Source: Chitinophaga pinensis
GTDB lineage: Bacteria > Bacteroidota > Bacteroidia > Bacteroidales > GCA-2748055
Direction of reading: 5' to 3'
DNA: 51,565 nucleotides
NCBI GenBank assembly: GCA_945863035.1
Contig: CAMAZH010000010.1
Span: 1 to 51,565, forward strand
The translations under genes and the position numbers were made by a program. Position 1 is the first letter of the stretch; each line of letters opens with the position of its first letter. The notes under the pieces were generated by a model. That model saw nothing but the letters and a program-made list of their open reading frames with translations. It did no database searches and was not told the origin of the DNA. Shown piece after piece: positions 35,401 to 43,484 of this stretch.

Positions 35401-35702
35401 TGCCAATTGCCATTCACGTTCATATGGCACCCTTTAAAAGAAACACGATACAATTATTTAAGGATGATCGACTTTATCTTTTTTCAGATGGAATTGCCGA
35501 TCAGTTTGGTGGTCCGGCAGGAAAAAAATTCATGTATAAAAACTTTAAGAACGTTTTAATGGAATCCTGCACAACCGAAATGGAAAATCAGCAACGCGAA
35601 ATGGAACAGCGTATCGACAATTGGATGGATTCTCGATCTCCCGAAAAAGCTGAGTTATATGATCAGGTTGATGACATTTGCCTTATGGGGATAAGGATTT
35701 GA
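32415..35702 (+). CDS. Membrane sensor: beta-propeller/Y_Y_Y domain with cytoplasmic SpoIIE-type PP2C phosphatase
   Basis: 1095 residues from the ATG at 32415, which begins a signal peptide (MKRKLLAFLCFPFFLSGFSQ); an ATG at 32394 overlaps the previous stop. The periplasmic part has repeated propeller blades (YFGNAGGLLQYDGANW, IWAGLDNGIAQL, LYVGTTEGLFI, LLAGTQDGLFEI, CWIGGDDGLIRFD), then a Y_Y_Y-type Ig fold (about 690-755). One membrane helix (about 765-785) and a coiled coil (about 790-830) lead to a PP2C/SpoIIE domain (about 835-1090) with DIVSGDFYW, ADCTGHGVPGAFMSM and DGIADQFGG metal-binding aspartates. It should dephosphorylate an anti-sigma antagonist in response to an outside ligand; no such STAS protein is encoded here. 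Confidence 0.9.
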   Translation: MKRKLLAFLCFPFFLSGFSQALKHDISYFSTREYGKGHEAANWACVQDKNGVLYFGNAGGLLQYDGANWNFISVKQKSVWVKTLAISDKNIIYIGAQNEFGYLAPNNAGVLSYNSLSNKLEDHQKIFSNIIRVWTWEDKVLFQSEEAVFLYHDNQLTTILPQTSFHLSFLVYGELYVRQRDVGLMKLTGNEFQLAEGSVFFKNIGISSIIESSDPQKLLVITREDGFWSIDKDSFLATKIVTPDEDFFMQSEIYGAINLTDGKIALNTLSNGIIITDENFNISEHINKNNGLKVNGALSLMQDYQGNIWAGLDNGIAQLRYSSPFSIFGAEAGISGNISAIERHKGKLYVGTTEGLFIEKEGYGFSSTAFAPAPGFTKEIRNFCIAGNSLLAGTQDGLFEIHNNQLKLLADGLITAIYYSENLELLFVARKDGLELYRDNSSWRKIGGIPEIEEKIIRFEESTSPHGSTIWMGTALEGVIRLKFKLPFEYVVDKYYASDGLTNNSWVLPFKINEQIVFSQYSGLMQFVDEEVLKVHLPDSLKNLPEFNRGYFDFFHIDSLENHQGIPLYTLKDTKDRIYANLDGDLGYFDKSNSNSWISQPFCLADIGKSNVFFYEENGICWIGGDDGLIRFDEQKSKDYKLEFRTLLTKVTCSDDSILYSGYGGNNTTIAEGNLQKDGLILDFSLNTVGFYFAAPFFEGQEKIVYSSMLLGHDKIYGPWLPENKVLINNLREGDYTFVVRAKNAYGHISSESNFSFTISAPWYRTILAYILYILALIVFVYTGIRINSRRLIEKNKKLEGIILERTQEIKQKNIVLEHQKQEILDSINYALRIQKAVLPDNDLTKEWLGEHFILFRPKDIVSGDFYWATRINENVFFCVADCTGHGVPGAFMSMLCISFLNEVILKERITQSDEICNRLRTMIIESLKQKGISGEQKDGMDITMCILNTQTLLLQHSGANNPLYIIRSKDRLPVACEKQQDFNNHILYEVKGDAMPIAIHVHMAPFKRNTIQLFKDDRLYLFSDGIADQFGGPAGKKFMYKNFKNVLMESCTTEMENQQREMEQRIDNWMDSRSPEKAELYDQVDDICLMGIRI

Positions 35703-35729
35703 TAAAGACAAACCCTCAAATACCAAAAA

Positions 35730-36536
35730 ATGAAAATCCCACCACTAGCCTTTGCGGGAATTATCCTGCTGCTTTCCTGCGAAAAGAAGGCCGAGGTATT
35801 CGATCCCATCGACACCTACCCCATGTCACCCGGTCGCCAATGGACCTACACCTCGGAATCGCTGATGAAAATATTTGAATCAGCCACATCCAACAAAGTT
35901 ATCGATGTCGACACGTTGAAGTTTTCGGTAAGGGTGAAAATAGAAAAAGACACCCTACTCAACGACACCATGAGTGTTACGCAATTCGTCTCAACGATCG
36001 ATAAATACGGATATACCTCAAAGCAATACTATTATGGCGACTCTTCAGGGCTAAAGGCCTATGCTTACTCGCATTCCACAAGTCATTCCTTCGCCAGGAA
36101 AAATGCCCGAAGCTTTGACCCTACCGATATACTGCCCTTTGGTGAATTCCTGTCGGCCGCTCAAACCGAACCTTCGATTATTGTAATTCAGCCCGCGCCA
36201 CGGCTAAATCTGAAATTCCCTCTGGAAATAAATTCCGAATGGACTTATGCTCAGCCTTATGAGCCACTGAATCTTCAGATCGACAAGGAAGTTGTAGGCT
36301 ATGAGTTCCTTAAGATTAACAACGTCTCCTATCCTTGCTACATCGTTTCGTGGATCTATTTAAAAAACAGCCTGTTTGACGGCACTGAAATTCTTGACTG
36401 GATATCGAAAGACGGCCTTGTTAAAAGACAGATCATCTATGAAAGAGCGAATATCGAATCTGCAACAGACGAGGGCATCGAGAGCATTCAAATTACAGAA
36501 ACTATTTTACTCAAAGAGCTTATAATAATTGATTGA
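35730..36536 (+). CDS. Lipoprotein of unknown function
   Basis: 268 residues with a lipobox (ILLLSC, Cys about 17). The beginning of the mature protein, DTYPMSPGRQWTYTSES, and the later FPLEINSEWTYAQP resemble a paired W-T-Y pattern seen in Bacteroidota lipoproteins that adopt lipocalin-like or beta-sandwich folds. No catalytic motif. It starts 27 bases after the propeller-phosphatase stop and may belong to the same transcript. Confidence 0.75.
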   Translation: MKIPPLAFAGIILLLSCEKKAEVFDPIDTYPMSPGRQWTYTSESLMKIFESATSNKVIDVDTLKFSVRVKIEKDTLLNDTMSVTQFVSTIDKYGYTSKQYYYGDSSGLKAYAYSHSTSHSFARKNARSFDPTDILPFGEFLSAAQTEPSIIVIQPAPRLNLKFPLEINSEWTYAQPYEPLNLQIDKEVVGYEFLKINNVSYPCYIVSWIYLKNSLFDGTEILDWISKDGLVKRQIIYERANIESATDEGIESIQITETILLKELIIID

Positions 36537-36691
36537 CAGAGAAAAGGAATCTGCTGGCATTTGTCTTTTAATCCATGCAATTTGAGCTTTGTATTTTCAC
36601 TCGTCAAAAAAAAACCTTTACCCCAAATATTTTTGTTTCTGATGTTTTTTCTTATCTTGCAATACACGTAGTTATACCTGAAAGGACCCTG

Positions 36692-37069
36692 ATGAAGCAA
36701 AAATTCGAATTGGAGTACTCATTGAATACAACACCCGGTGTGTTATTTAGCCGACTTAGCTCCGCAAGTGGATTATCGGAGTGGTTTGCTGATAATGTAA
36801 ACATCGACGGAAACACGTACACATTCTTCTGGGAAGGCTCTGATCAGCAGGCTGAAATGATCCAAATAAAAGAGAACAAATCCATCCGCTTTCGCTGGGT
36901 CAACGACGAGGACCCAAAGGCCTATTTCGAATTTCGGATCGATCAGGATGAGCTTACCGGAGACTCCTACCTTACCATTACCGATTTCACGGAAGACGGC
37001 GAGAAAATCGACGCAGTCGACTTGTGGGACTCTCAAGTATCAGAACTCAAACATGTGCTTGGACTCTAA
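36692..37069 (+). CDS. START-like (SRPBCC/AHSA1-type) domain protein
   Basis: 125 residues from the ATG at 36692; the longer open frame from 36575 includes a poly-A tract and the promoter region and is rejected. The sequence FELEYSLNTTPGVLFSRLSSASGLSEWFADNV...YTFFWEGSDQQAEMI is a helix-grip START-like fold, seen also in Aha1-type proteins. In many Bacteroidota a small START-like gene precedes an LptF/LptG-like permease gene, as here. Cargo is unknown. A possible promoter, TTTG (36632-36635), 17 bases, TATCTTGC (36653-36660), lies upstream. Confidence 0.85.
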   Translation: MKQKFELEYSLNTTPGVLFSRLSSASGLSEWFADNVNIDGNTYTFFWEGSDQQAEMIQIKENKSIRFRWVNDEDPKAYFEFRIDQDELTGDSYLTITDFTEDGEKIDAVDLWDSQVSELKHVLGL

Positions 37070-37091
37070 GCCCAAATCCGGAAAAAAAACT

Positions 37092-37099
37092 TAACTTTG
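37092..37099 (+). promoter_or_regulatory. -7 promoter element for the LptF/G gene
   Basis: TAACTTTG, an exact TAnnTTTG, 27 bases before the ATG at 37127. This fits a 20-base leader and argues against the ATG at 37097, which lies inside the element. Confidence 0.45.
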
Positions 37100-37126
37100 A
37101 CCCCGTTTCCTAGCATCGGTCACATT

Positions 37127-38599
37127 ATGTTTTTACGGTTGAAAAAATTACATAAGCTAATACTGCAATCCTTTCTCGGACCGTTTGTCCTTACGTTTGT
37201 TATTGTAGTGTTCGTGCTCCTGATGCAATTCCTCTGGAAATACATCGACGACCTTGTGGGCAAAGGCCTTGACACGCATGTTATTGCAGAGCTCCTGATG
37301 TACACATCGGCCAGTCTGGTCCCGATGGCACTGCCCCTTGCTGTGCTGCTTGCCTCCATAATGTGTTTCGGTAATTTAGGTGAACACAACGAACTTCTTG
37401 CATTCAAATCGGCTGGCATTTCCCTTCAGAAAATTATGGCCCCGGTAATTGTTATGGTCGGACTGATCACCGTCGGAGCTTTTTTGTTCAACAACAATGT
37501 CTTGCCCTACACAAACCTTAAAATGAGGTCTCTGTTATACGACATCCAAAAACAAAACCCCGAATTACAAATCAAACCCGGTCTTTTCGACAACACCATC
37601 GAAGGCTATAGCATTCGTGTCGAGGACAAAGACTCGCGTACAAGCCTCCTGAAAGGAATACAGATATACGACCATTCCGAACATCTGGGGAACATCGTTG
37701 TCACGATTGCCGATTCCGGGTATATCCGAATGACAAGCGACGAACGACACTTGCTGTTCACGCTATATAACGGCTACACCTATACCGAGATGCAGAAAAA
37801 ATCGCGGAACAAAAGACAAAAAACGTACCCCGCCCGCCGCGACAAGTTTGAGATTCAGGAAATGCTCGTCCAATTGGTCGATTTCGGCCTCCAGCGCACA
37901 GATGAAAACCTTTTTAAGTCGTCGTACCAGATGATGAATCTATCCCAGCTTGAAAATGTTACCGACTCACTGATTAATGAGATCCTTGCAAACCAGGTCG
38001 AACTAAAAACGGTTATAAATACAACCAGCTATTATAAGAACAAAACCTTCCTTTACAAACCCGAAAAGTCCGACACGATAATCCAGGAAAAGAAACTTCT
38101 GAGTTTTAATCTCGACACGGCAATCCTTGCTCAGAACAGGGAAGAGCAAATCAGAACCCTTACCCAGGCCATCGGTTCAGTGCGCAACACCACCAACTTC
38201 CTGAACAACTCTTACATCACTCAGGACAACAAAGTACGCAGGCTCAGAAAATACCAGATTGAAACGCATCGCAAGTATACACTTTCACTGGCTTGTATGC
38301 TGTTTTTTTTCATCGGGGCACCTCTCGGCGCCATCATTCGAAAGGGCGGTTTGGGAATGCCCGTAGTAATTTCCGTGTTGTTTTTCATAATTTATTATAT
38401 CATCTCTCTCACGGGAGAGAAATTTTCGAGGGAAAGCGTTCTGTCGCCTTTTACAGGCATGTGGATTTCCACGTTTATTATTGTTCCTTTGGGTGCATTC
38501 CTCACCTATAAAGCGTCCAAAGACAGTATCATAATGAATACCGAAACCTATCTCAACTTTTTCAAGAAATTATTTAAAATTAAACAAACGGCAGAGTAA
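37127..38599 (+). CDS. LptF/LptG family lipopolysaccharide-export permease
   Basis: 490 residues from the ATG at 37127 (MFLRLKKLHKLILQSFLGPF), matching the YjgP/YjgQ N-terminus. Three helices at the N-terminus (about 15-120), a periplasmic beta-jellyroll domain (about 130-260: GLFDNTIEGYSIRVEDKDSRTSLLKGI), an extra helical stretch (about 280-360) and three helices at the C-terminus (about 385-475, including FFIGAPLGAIIRKGGLGMPVVIS). With LptB it pulls LPS from the inner membrane to the LptA bridge. First of a closely packed set with two glycosyltransferases, which suggests envelope glycolipid work. Confidence 0.9.
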   Translation: MFLRLKKLHKLILQSFLGPFVLTFVIVVFVLLMQFLWKYIDDLVGKGLDTHVIAELLMYTSASLVPMALPLAVLLASIMCFGNLGEHNELLAFKSAGISLQKIMAPVIVMVGLITVGAFLFNNNVLPYTNLKMRSLLYDIQKQNPELQIKPGLFDNTIEGYSIRVEDKDSRTSLLKGIQIYDHSEHLGNIVVTIADSGYIRMTSDERHLLFTLYNGYTYTEMQKKSRNKRQKTYPARRDKFEIQEMLVQLVDFGLQRTDENLFKSSYQMMNLSQLENVTDSLINEILANQVELKTVINTTSYYKNKTFLYKPEKSDTIIQEKKLLSFNLDTAILAQNREEQIRTLTQAIGSVRNTTNFLNNSYITQDNKVRRLRKYQIETHRKYTLSLACMLFFFIGAPLGAIIRKGGLGMPVVISVLFFIIYYIISLTGEKFSRESVLSPFTGMWISTFIIVPLGAFLTYKASKDSIIMNTETYLNFFKKLFKIKQTAE

Positions 38600-38604
38600 C
38601 TTTG
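38597..38604 (+). promoter_or_regulatory. Possible -7 element overlapping the LptF/G stop codon
   Basis: TAACTTTG, an exact TAnnTTTG that includes the TAA stop of LptF/G, only 5 bases before the next ATG (38610). If active it would give a leaderless mRNA. Could be chance. Confidence 0.25.
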
Positions 38605-38609
38605 CAACC

Positions 38610-39809
38610 ATGAAAATTCTTATCCTAAGCTCCAAAGTCCCTTTCCCTCCCCGAGATGGTGGCGCTATTGCCACTCTGGGTCTGGCAAACGGGCTTGCCG
38701 GTAACGGTAACGACATCACCATGCTTTGCCTGAATACGAGCAAGCATTTTATCTCAAACGACGACCTCCCCGAGCGTCTGACCTCAAAAATGAGAATCAT
38801 AACTGTATTTCACAACACGGAAATCAGGTTTTTCAGGGCCTTTTACAACCTTCTTTTCTCGGGGGAGCCGTACAATGGCATCCGTTTTATCTCGCCCCTC
38901 TATGAAGCTGGCCTTGTTCGCCTTTTGAAAAGCGAAACCTTCGACATTATCCAGATCGAAGGTCCTTACATGGGGTATTACATACCGGCCATTAAAAAGA
39001 ACAGCAGCGCTCGCATAGCCCTCAGAGCCCATAACGTAGAGCATGAGATATGGCTAAGGAAATCGTTGAACGAGACGAATCCTTTTCGCAAATACTATTT
39101 GAAGGTTTTGGCCGAGCGCATTAAGAAACACGAGGCGAAAATCCTTAACAGCATCGATCTGCTGGTCCCCATCTCAGAAAGGGACCAGAAACTCCTGCTT
39201 AAGCTTAATCCAAGCTTGCGTTCCGCTGTTACTCCCGCGGGAGTTGACGCGGAGAACTACCCGCCTCCGATGGACCCTGAATACCCCTCGCTTTTTTTTA
39301 TCGGTTCGCTCGACTGGATGCCGAATCAGGAAGGACTAATCTGGTTTATCGACAATGTTTGGCCCGAAGTGCATAAGGACGAAAAAATACGCTTTCATGT
39401 CGGGGGTAGAAATGCTCCGGCATGGCTTGAGAAAAAACTTATCATGAACGACATCGACTTCCACGGCGAGGTTGATGATGCGTACTCATTCATGAACCAT
39501 TACGCCATCATGGTTTCACCCGTGTTTTCGGGAAGTGGCATTCGAATAAAGATACTGGAAGCTATGATGATGGGAAAAGCCGTTATTTCAACCCGCATCG
39601 GCTCTGAAGGGATCTCCTACACCCATGGTGAAAACATCATGCTGGCCGACGACCCTTCTACCTTTGCGCGATTTATTAGAGATTACTCATCAAATCGAAA
39701 GAAATACGACAAAGTTGCAAGCAGTGGCAGAATTTTCGTTTTGGAAAACTTCAATAACCTTGTATTCTGCAAAAACCTGAGTGAATTTTACAGACACAAC
39801 CTGAAATGA
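38610..39809 (+). CDS. Glycosyltransferase, GT4-type (GT-B fold)
   Basis: 399 residues. GT-B architecture: N-terminal domain starting KILILSSKVPFPPRDGGAI (about 2-20) with an EGPYMGYY segment, C-terminal nucleotide-sugar domain with FIGSLDWMPNQEG (about 227-239) and the retaining-enzyme motif VFSGSGIRIKILEAMMMGKAVIST (about 305-328, E-rich loop). This is the Bacteroidota subset annotated as glycosyltransferase family 4, involved in surface glycans. Donor and acceptor unknown. The stop overlaps the GT2 start by 4 bases (ATGA), so translation is coupled. Confidence 0.88.
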   Translation: MKILILSSKVPFPPRDGGAIATLGLANGLAGNGNDITMLCLNTSKHFISNDDLPERLTSKMRIITVFHNTEIRFFRAFYNLLFSGEPYNGIRFISPLYEAGLVRLLKSETFDIIQIEGPYMGYYIPAIKKNSSARIALRAHNVEHEIWLRKSLNETNPFRKYYLKVLAERIKKHEAKILNSIDLLVPISERDQKLLLKLNPSLRSAVTPAGVDAENYPPPMDPEYPSLFFIGSLDWMPNQEGLIWFIDNVWPEVHKDEKIRFHVGGRNAPAWLEKKLIMNDIDFHGEVDDAYSFMNHYAIMVSPVFSGSGIRIKILEAMMMGKAVISTRIGSEGISYTHGENIMLADDPSTFARFIRDYSSNRKKYDKVASSGRIFVLENFNNLVFCKNLSEFYRHNLK

Positions 39810-40969
39810 TTTTCGAAATTGTATTTTGGCTTTCAGTGGCCTTAATCTTTCATTCCTATTTGCTTTACCCTTGGGTACTTAAGATCTTGTCGCGCAACAA
39901 GAAAGAAAACTCTGTGTGCTACGAGGCTGGGGATGATCTGCCTTTTGTCTCCATTATCATGTCGGTTCACAATGAGGAAATGGTGATTACCGAGAAAATC
40001 CGAAGCATTTATTACACACTGTATCCCCTTTCCAAATTCGAGGTACTGGTAGGCTCAGACAACTCAAGCGACGGAACTAACCTGATCTGCAAAGTATACT
40101 CGGAAAACTATGAACATTTCCGCTTTTTCCCCTTTAAGGAACGGCAGGGGAAACCCACCGTGGTTAACCGGCTGGTGAGTGAGGCCCGGGGTGACATTCT
40201 TATTCTTACTGATGCAAAGGTGTTCTTTGAGATTAACACCATACACGAGCTGGTTAAACACTTTAAAAATCCCGATATCGACATCGTGGGAGGGAATATC
40301 CTGAATGAAAAAACAACACCCGCAGGCATTTCAATACAGGAAAAAGCTTTTATGAACCGGGAAATCAGAATGAAATACATGGAAGGCCTGATTTGGGGTA
40401 ATACCATGGGTATTTACGGTGCAATCTATGCCATCCGCAGCAAAGCCTACATGAGGGTTCCAGTGGATTTCTCCGTCGATGACTTCTTCATCACCATGAA
40501 TGTGCTAAAAAGTAAAAGGAAAGCAATCCTTAATCTTTCTGCCATTGCTATGGAAAATGTACCTGATGAGCTATCGGCTGAGTTCAGAAGAAAGGTGAGA
40601 ATTTCCGCAGGTAATTTCCAGAACCTCATTCACTTCTGCTCTTGCCTCTGGCCTCCCTATTCTGCGCTCGCCTTTGTTTTCGCATCACATAAGGTAATTC
40701 GCTGGATTGGACCGTTTCTGCTGATCCTGGCTTTTACAATGAATATGGTGCTGGCATTTCAATCGGATTTTTACATAATCCTGCTTGCTATTCAAATCAT
40801 TTTAAGCGCTATTCCGATATTCGACCTTATTCTAAGGAAATTTAACGTACATATTATAATTTTACGGTTCGTTACGCACTTTTTCGCAATGAATCTGGCG
40901 TTACTTGTAGGCTTTTTTAAAAATGCCTTCGGAATTAAAACTAACATCTGGCAACCAACAAGGAGATAA
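39806..40969 (+). CDS. Glycosyltransferase family 2, membrane-bound
   Basis: 387 residues. One N-terminal helix (about 3-22), a GT-A domain (about 45-270) with [12 protein letters not shown], the GSDNSSDGT loop, [10 protein letters not shown] (the metal/sugar-binding acidic patch), GGNILNEK and [12 protein letters not shown], then an [14 protein letters not shown] helix in place of the Q/RxxRW motif, and three to four C-terminal helices (about 285-380). Such enzymes transfer sugars to lipid carriers or extrude polymers. It overlaps the preceding GT4 gene by 4 bases and ribBA follows 4 bases after its stop. Confidence 0.9.
   Translation: MIFEIVFWLSVALIFHSYLLYPWVLKILSRNKKENSVCYEAGDDLPFVSIIMSVHNEEMVITEKIRSIYYTLYPLSKFEVLVGSDNSSDGTNLICKVYSENYEHFRFFPFKERQGKPTVVNRLVSEARGDILILTDAKVFFEINTIHELVKHFKNPDIDIVGGNILNEKTTPAGISIQEKAFMNREIRMKYMEGLIWGNTMGIYGAIYAIRSKAYMRVPVDFSVDDFFITMNVLKSKRKAILNLSAIAMENVPDELSAEFRRKVRISAGNFQNLIHFCSCLWPPYSALAFVFASHKVIRWIGPFLLILAFTMNMVLAFQSDFYIILLAIQIILSAIPIFDLILRKFNVHIIILRFVTHFFAMNLALLVGFFKNAFGIKTNIWQPTRR
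40961..40966 (+). promoter_or_regulatory. Shine-Dalgarno sequence fixing the ribBA GTG start
   Basis: AGGAGA within the last codons of GT2, 7 bases before the GTG at 40974. Good Shine-Dalgarno sites are uncommon in this window, so it is decisive against the overlapping ATG at 40923. Confidence 0.7.
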
Positions 40970-40973
40970 CAAA

Positions 40974-42212
40974 GTGGAAGATATTAAATTAAACAGTATT
41001 GAAGAGGCTATTGAAGAGATAAAAAAAGGGAAAATCATCATCGTGGTTGATGATGAAGACCGCGAAAACGAAGGCGATTTCATAGCAGCGGCCGATCTCG
41101 TTACCTCCGAAACCATTAATTTCATGGCTAAGGAAGGTCGGGGTCTCATTTGTGCTGCCCTCACCGAAGAACGCTGCGAGGATCTGGAACTTGAAATGAT
41201 GGTGGGCCGCAACACCAGCCTGCACCACACCGCCTTCACAGTATCGGTTGACCTTCAGGGTCATGGCTGCACCACCGGGATTTCAGCCGGCGACCGTGCC
41301 TTAACCGTGAAAGCTCTGGTGGACCCGAAAACCCAACCCGACGACCTTGCCCGGCCAGGACATATCTTCCCGCTAAAAGCCAAGCGAAACGGGGTACTTC
41401 GCAGATCAGGACATACCGAGGCTGCGGTTGACCTTACCCGGCTGGCAGGCCTCAACCCGGGTGGCGTGCTCGTGGAAATCATGAACGACGACGGCTCCAT
41501 GGCGCGTCTTCCCCAATTGGCAGTTATTGCAAAGAAATACGGGCTTAAAATTGTCACTATCAAAGACCTTATCGCCTACCGCCTGAAATTCCAAAGCATC
41601 ATCATCAAAGGAACCGAAGTGGACCTGCCAACCGAATACGGGCATTTCAGACTTATTCCCTTCATACAAAAATCAAACGGAATGGAGCATGTAGCCCTGA
41701 TAAAAGGCACATGGACCAAAGATGAGTCTGTGCTTGTGCGCGTACACTCCTCATGCGTTACAGGCGATATCTTCGGATCCAGTCGGTGCGACTGCGGCCC
41801 CCAGCTTCACAAAGCCATGAAAATGGTTGATGAACTCGGCAAAGGCGTTATCATCTATCTTAACCAGGAAGGTCGCGGTATTGGCCTGTTTAATAAAATT
41901 AAAGCCTATAAGCTTCAGGAAAACGGTGTCGATACCGTCGATGCCAACCTCCAGCTGGGGTTTAACGAAGACGAACGCGACTATGGCGTGGGCGCCAGCA
42001 TGATGCACGCTCTGGGTCTGGGCAAAATCAGGCTCCTTAGCAACAACCCCGTGAAACGCGCCGGAATCCAGGGTTACGGTATCGAAATCCTGGAAAACAT
42101 ACCCCTTATTATCGAACCCAACGAGCACAACAAATTCTACCTCGAAACGAAAAGGGACAGGATGGGGCATTTCCTGAATATTGCAAGATATGATAAAGGC
42201 GGAAAGGACTGA
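40974..42212 (+). CDS. ribBA: Bifunctional 3,4-dihydroxy-2-butanone-4-phosphate synthase / GTP cyclohydrolase II
   Basis: Makes both early precursors of riboflavin. Starting at the GTG 40974 the protein has 412 residues, standard for RibBA; an ATG at 40923 would add 17 residues and lies 47 bases inside GT2. RibB part (about 1-200): [13 protein letters not shown], the acidic-metal motif, and [13 protein letters not shown]. RibA part (about 205-405): [21 protein letters not shown], giving the three zinc-binding cysteines, and [10 protein letters not shown], the GTP-binding arginine loop. No FMN riboswitch could be seen upstream, as expected for a gene inside a transcription unit. Confidence 0.95.
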   Translation: MEDIKLNSIEEAIEEIKKGKIIIVVDDEDRENEGDFIAAADLVTSETINFMAKEGRGLICAALTEERCEDLELEMMVGRNTSLHHTAFTVSVDLQGHGCTTGISAGDRALTVKALVDPKTQPDDLARPGHIFPLKAKRNGVLRRSGHTEAAVDLTRLAGLNPGGVLVEIMNDDGSMARLPQLAVIAKKYGLKIVTIKDLIAYRLKFQSIIIKGTEVDLPTEYGHFRLIPFIQKSNGMEHVALIKGTWTKDESVLVRVHSSCVTGDIFGSSRCDCGPQLHKAMKMVDELGKGVIIYLNQEGRGIGLFNKIKAYKLQENGVDTVDANLQLGFNEDERDYGVGASMMHALGLGKIRLLSNNPVKRAGIQGYGIEILENIPLIIEPNEHNKFYLETKRDRMGHFLNIARYDKGGKD

Positions 42213-42306
42213 GGAAAGAGCAAGGGTTTGACACAAAAGCATTCCAAAGTTGAGGAAAAATACTTTGACTGAAACCGATTCGTTTAGTGATAATCATACC
42301 AACCTA

Positions 42307-43311
42307 ATGAGCAACTACCCCATAGCCTCTGAGCCTCGCTACCCGCTTCCCAGAATTGTATACATGGGAACCCCCGAGTTCGCTGTCGAACCTTTGCGAG
42401 CCCTGCTCGATGAAGGATTCAATATCGTGGCTGTGATCACCGCTCCCGATAAACCTGCCGGAAGGGGAAAGAAGCTGCAGTCGTCGGCCGTTAAAAATTT
42501 TGCTGCGGACCGTGGCATTAAAGTCCTTCAGCCTGAAAAACTTAAAGACCCTGGGTTTCTCGAGCACTTACAACAGCTCAAACCCGATTTGCAGGTGGTT
42601 GTCGCCTTCAGGATGCTCCCCGAAAGCGTATGGAAAATGCCCTCCCTCGGCACCTTTAACCTGCACGCCTCGCTCCTGCCCCAGTATAGAGGTGCAGCAC
42701 CCATAAACCACGCCATCATAAACGGCGAAACTGTATCAGGCGTAACAAGCTTTTTTATCGATGACAAAATCGATACGGGTAAAATCCTATTCCGGGAAAA
42801 AGTTGAAATCCCCCTAAATTATACTGCCGGTGACCTGCACGACAAACTCATGGAAACCGGGGCAAAACTCGTTGTCAAAACCGTTGCTGCTATTATCTCG
42901 GGGGATTGGAAAGAAACAGCTCAGGATGCTCTTGTAATGCCTGGGGAAATTCTTCATGAAGCCCCGAAGATTTTCAAGGAAGACTGCCAGGTAAACTGGA
43001 AGCTCGGGGGAGTGCAGATTCACAATTTTATCAGGGGATTAAGCCCCGTGCCCACCGCCTTTAGCTGGCTCAAATCCGACGATGGCGACCTCATGAATGT
43101 TAAGATTTTCTCTACCTCCTTTTTTCCAGAAATCCATACGCATGCTCCGGGAACCATCGTTATCCCAGATAAGAAAACGTTCAATGTGGCGGTTAAAGAT
43201 GGTTATATTTCAATCCATTCCCTGCAGCTTCCCGGAAAGAATAAAGTTGATGCGACCAGTTTTTTAAACGGTTTCAAAGACATTTCCCGGTACCGTTTCG
43301 TTCATAACTGA
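42307..43311 (+). CDS. fmt: Methionyl-tRNA formyltransferase
   Basis: Formylates initiator Met-tRNA with 10-formyl-THF. Start taken at the ATG 42307 (334 residues, about 15 residues before the usual beginning RIVYMGTPEFAV); a TTG at 42250 is less likely. Seen are the MGTPEFAV strand, APDKPAGRGKKLQSS (loop that contacts the tRNA), FNLHASLLPQYRGAAPINHAI with the catalytic Asn and His, and IDDKIDTGKIL with the catalytic Asp, followed by the C-terminal OB-like domain (about 220-334). It lies 94 bases after ribBA. Confidence 0.94.
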   Translation: MSNYPIASEPRYPLPRIVYMGTPEFAVEPLRALLDEGFNIVAVITAPDKPAGRGKKLQSSAVKNFAADRGIKVLQPEKLKDPGFLEHLQQLKPDLQVVVAFRMLPESVWKMPSLGTFNLHASLLPQYRGAAPINHAIINGETVSGVTSFFIDDKIDTGKILFREKVEIPLNYTAGDLHDKLMETGAKLVVKTVAAIISGDWKETAQDALVMPGEILHEAPKIFKEDCQVNWKLGGVQIHNFIRGLSPVPTAFSWLKSDDGDLMNVKIFSTSFFPEIHTHAPGTIVIPDKKTFNVAVKDGYISIHSLQLPGKNKVDATSFLNGFKDISRYRFVHN

Positions 43312-43348
43312 CCAAAATATCTCCCTGTAAAAAAAAGTTTGCCTTGCC

Positions 43349-43379
43349 TTGAAGTCAATAAATAATTGTATTACCTTTA
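43349..43379 (+). promoter_or_regulatory. Promoter for the lipoprotein gene at 43485
   Basis: TTG (43349-43351), 20-base spacer, TACCTTTA (43372-43379), one base off consensus; leader about 100 bases. Confidence 0.4.
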
Positions 43380-43484
43380 ATTGAATTTAAAATAACGGGC
43401 CTGTGCTTTTCAAACCACAGAAACGTTTTGCGGTAATTTGACATTTACAATGACAATTTCAATACCTGACAAACAGTTAAAAAA

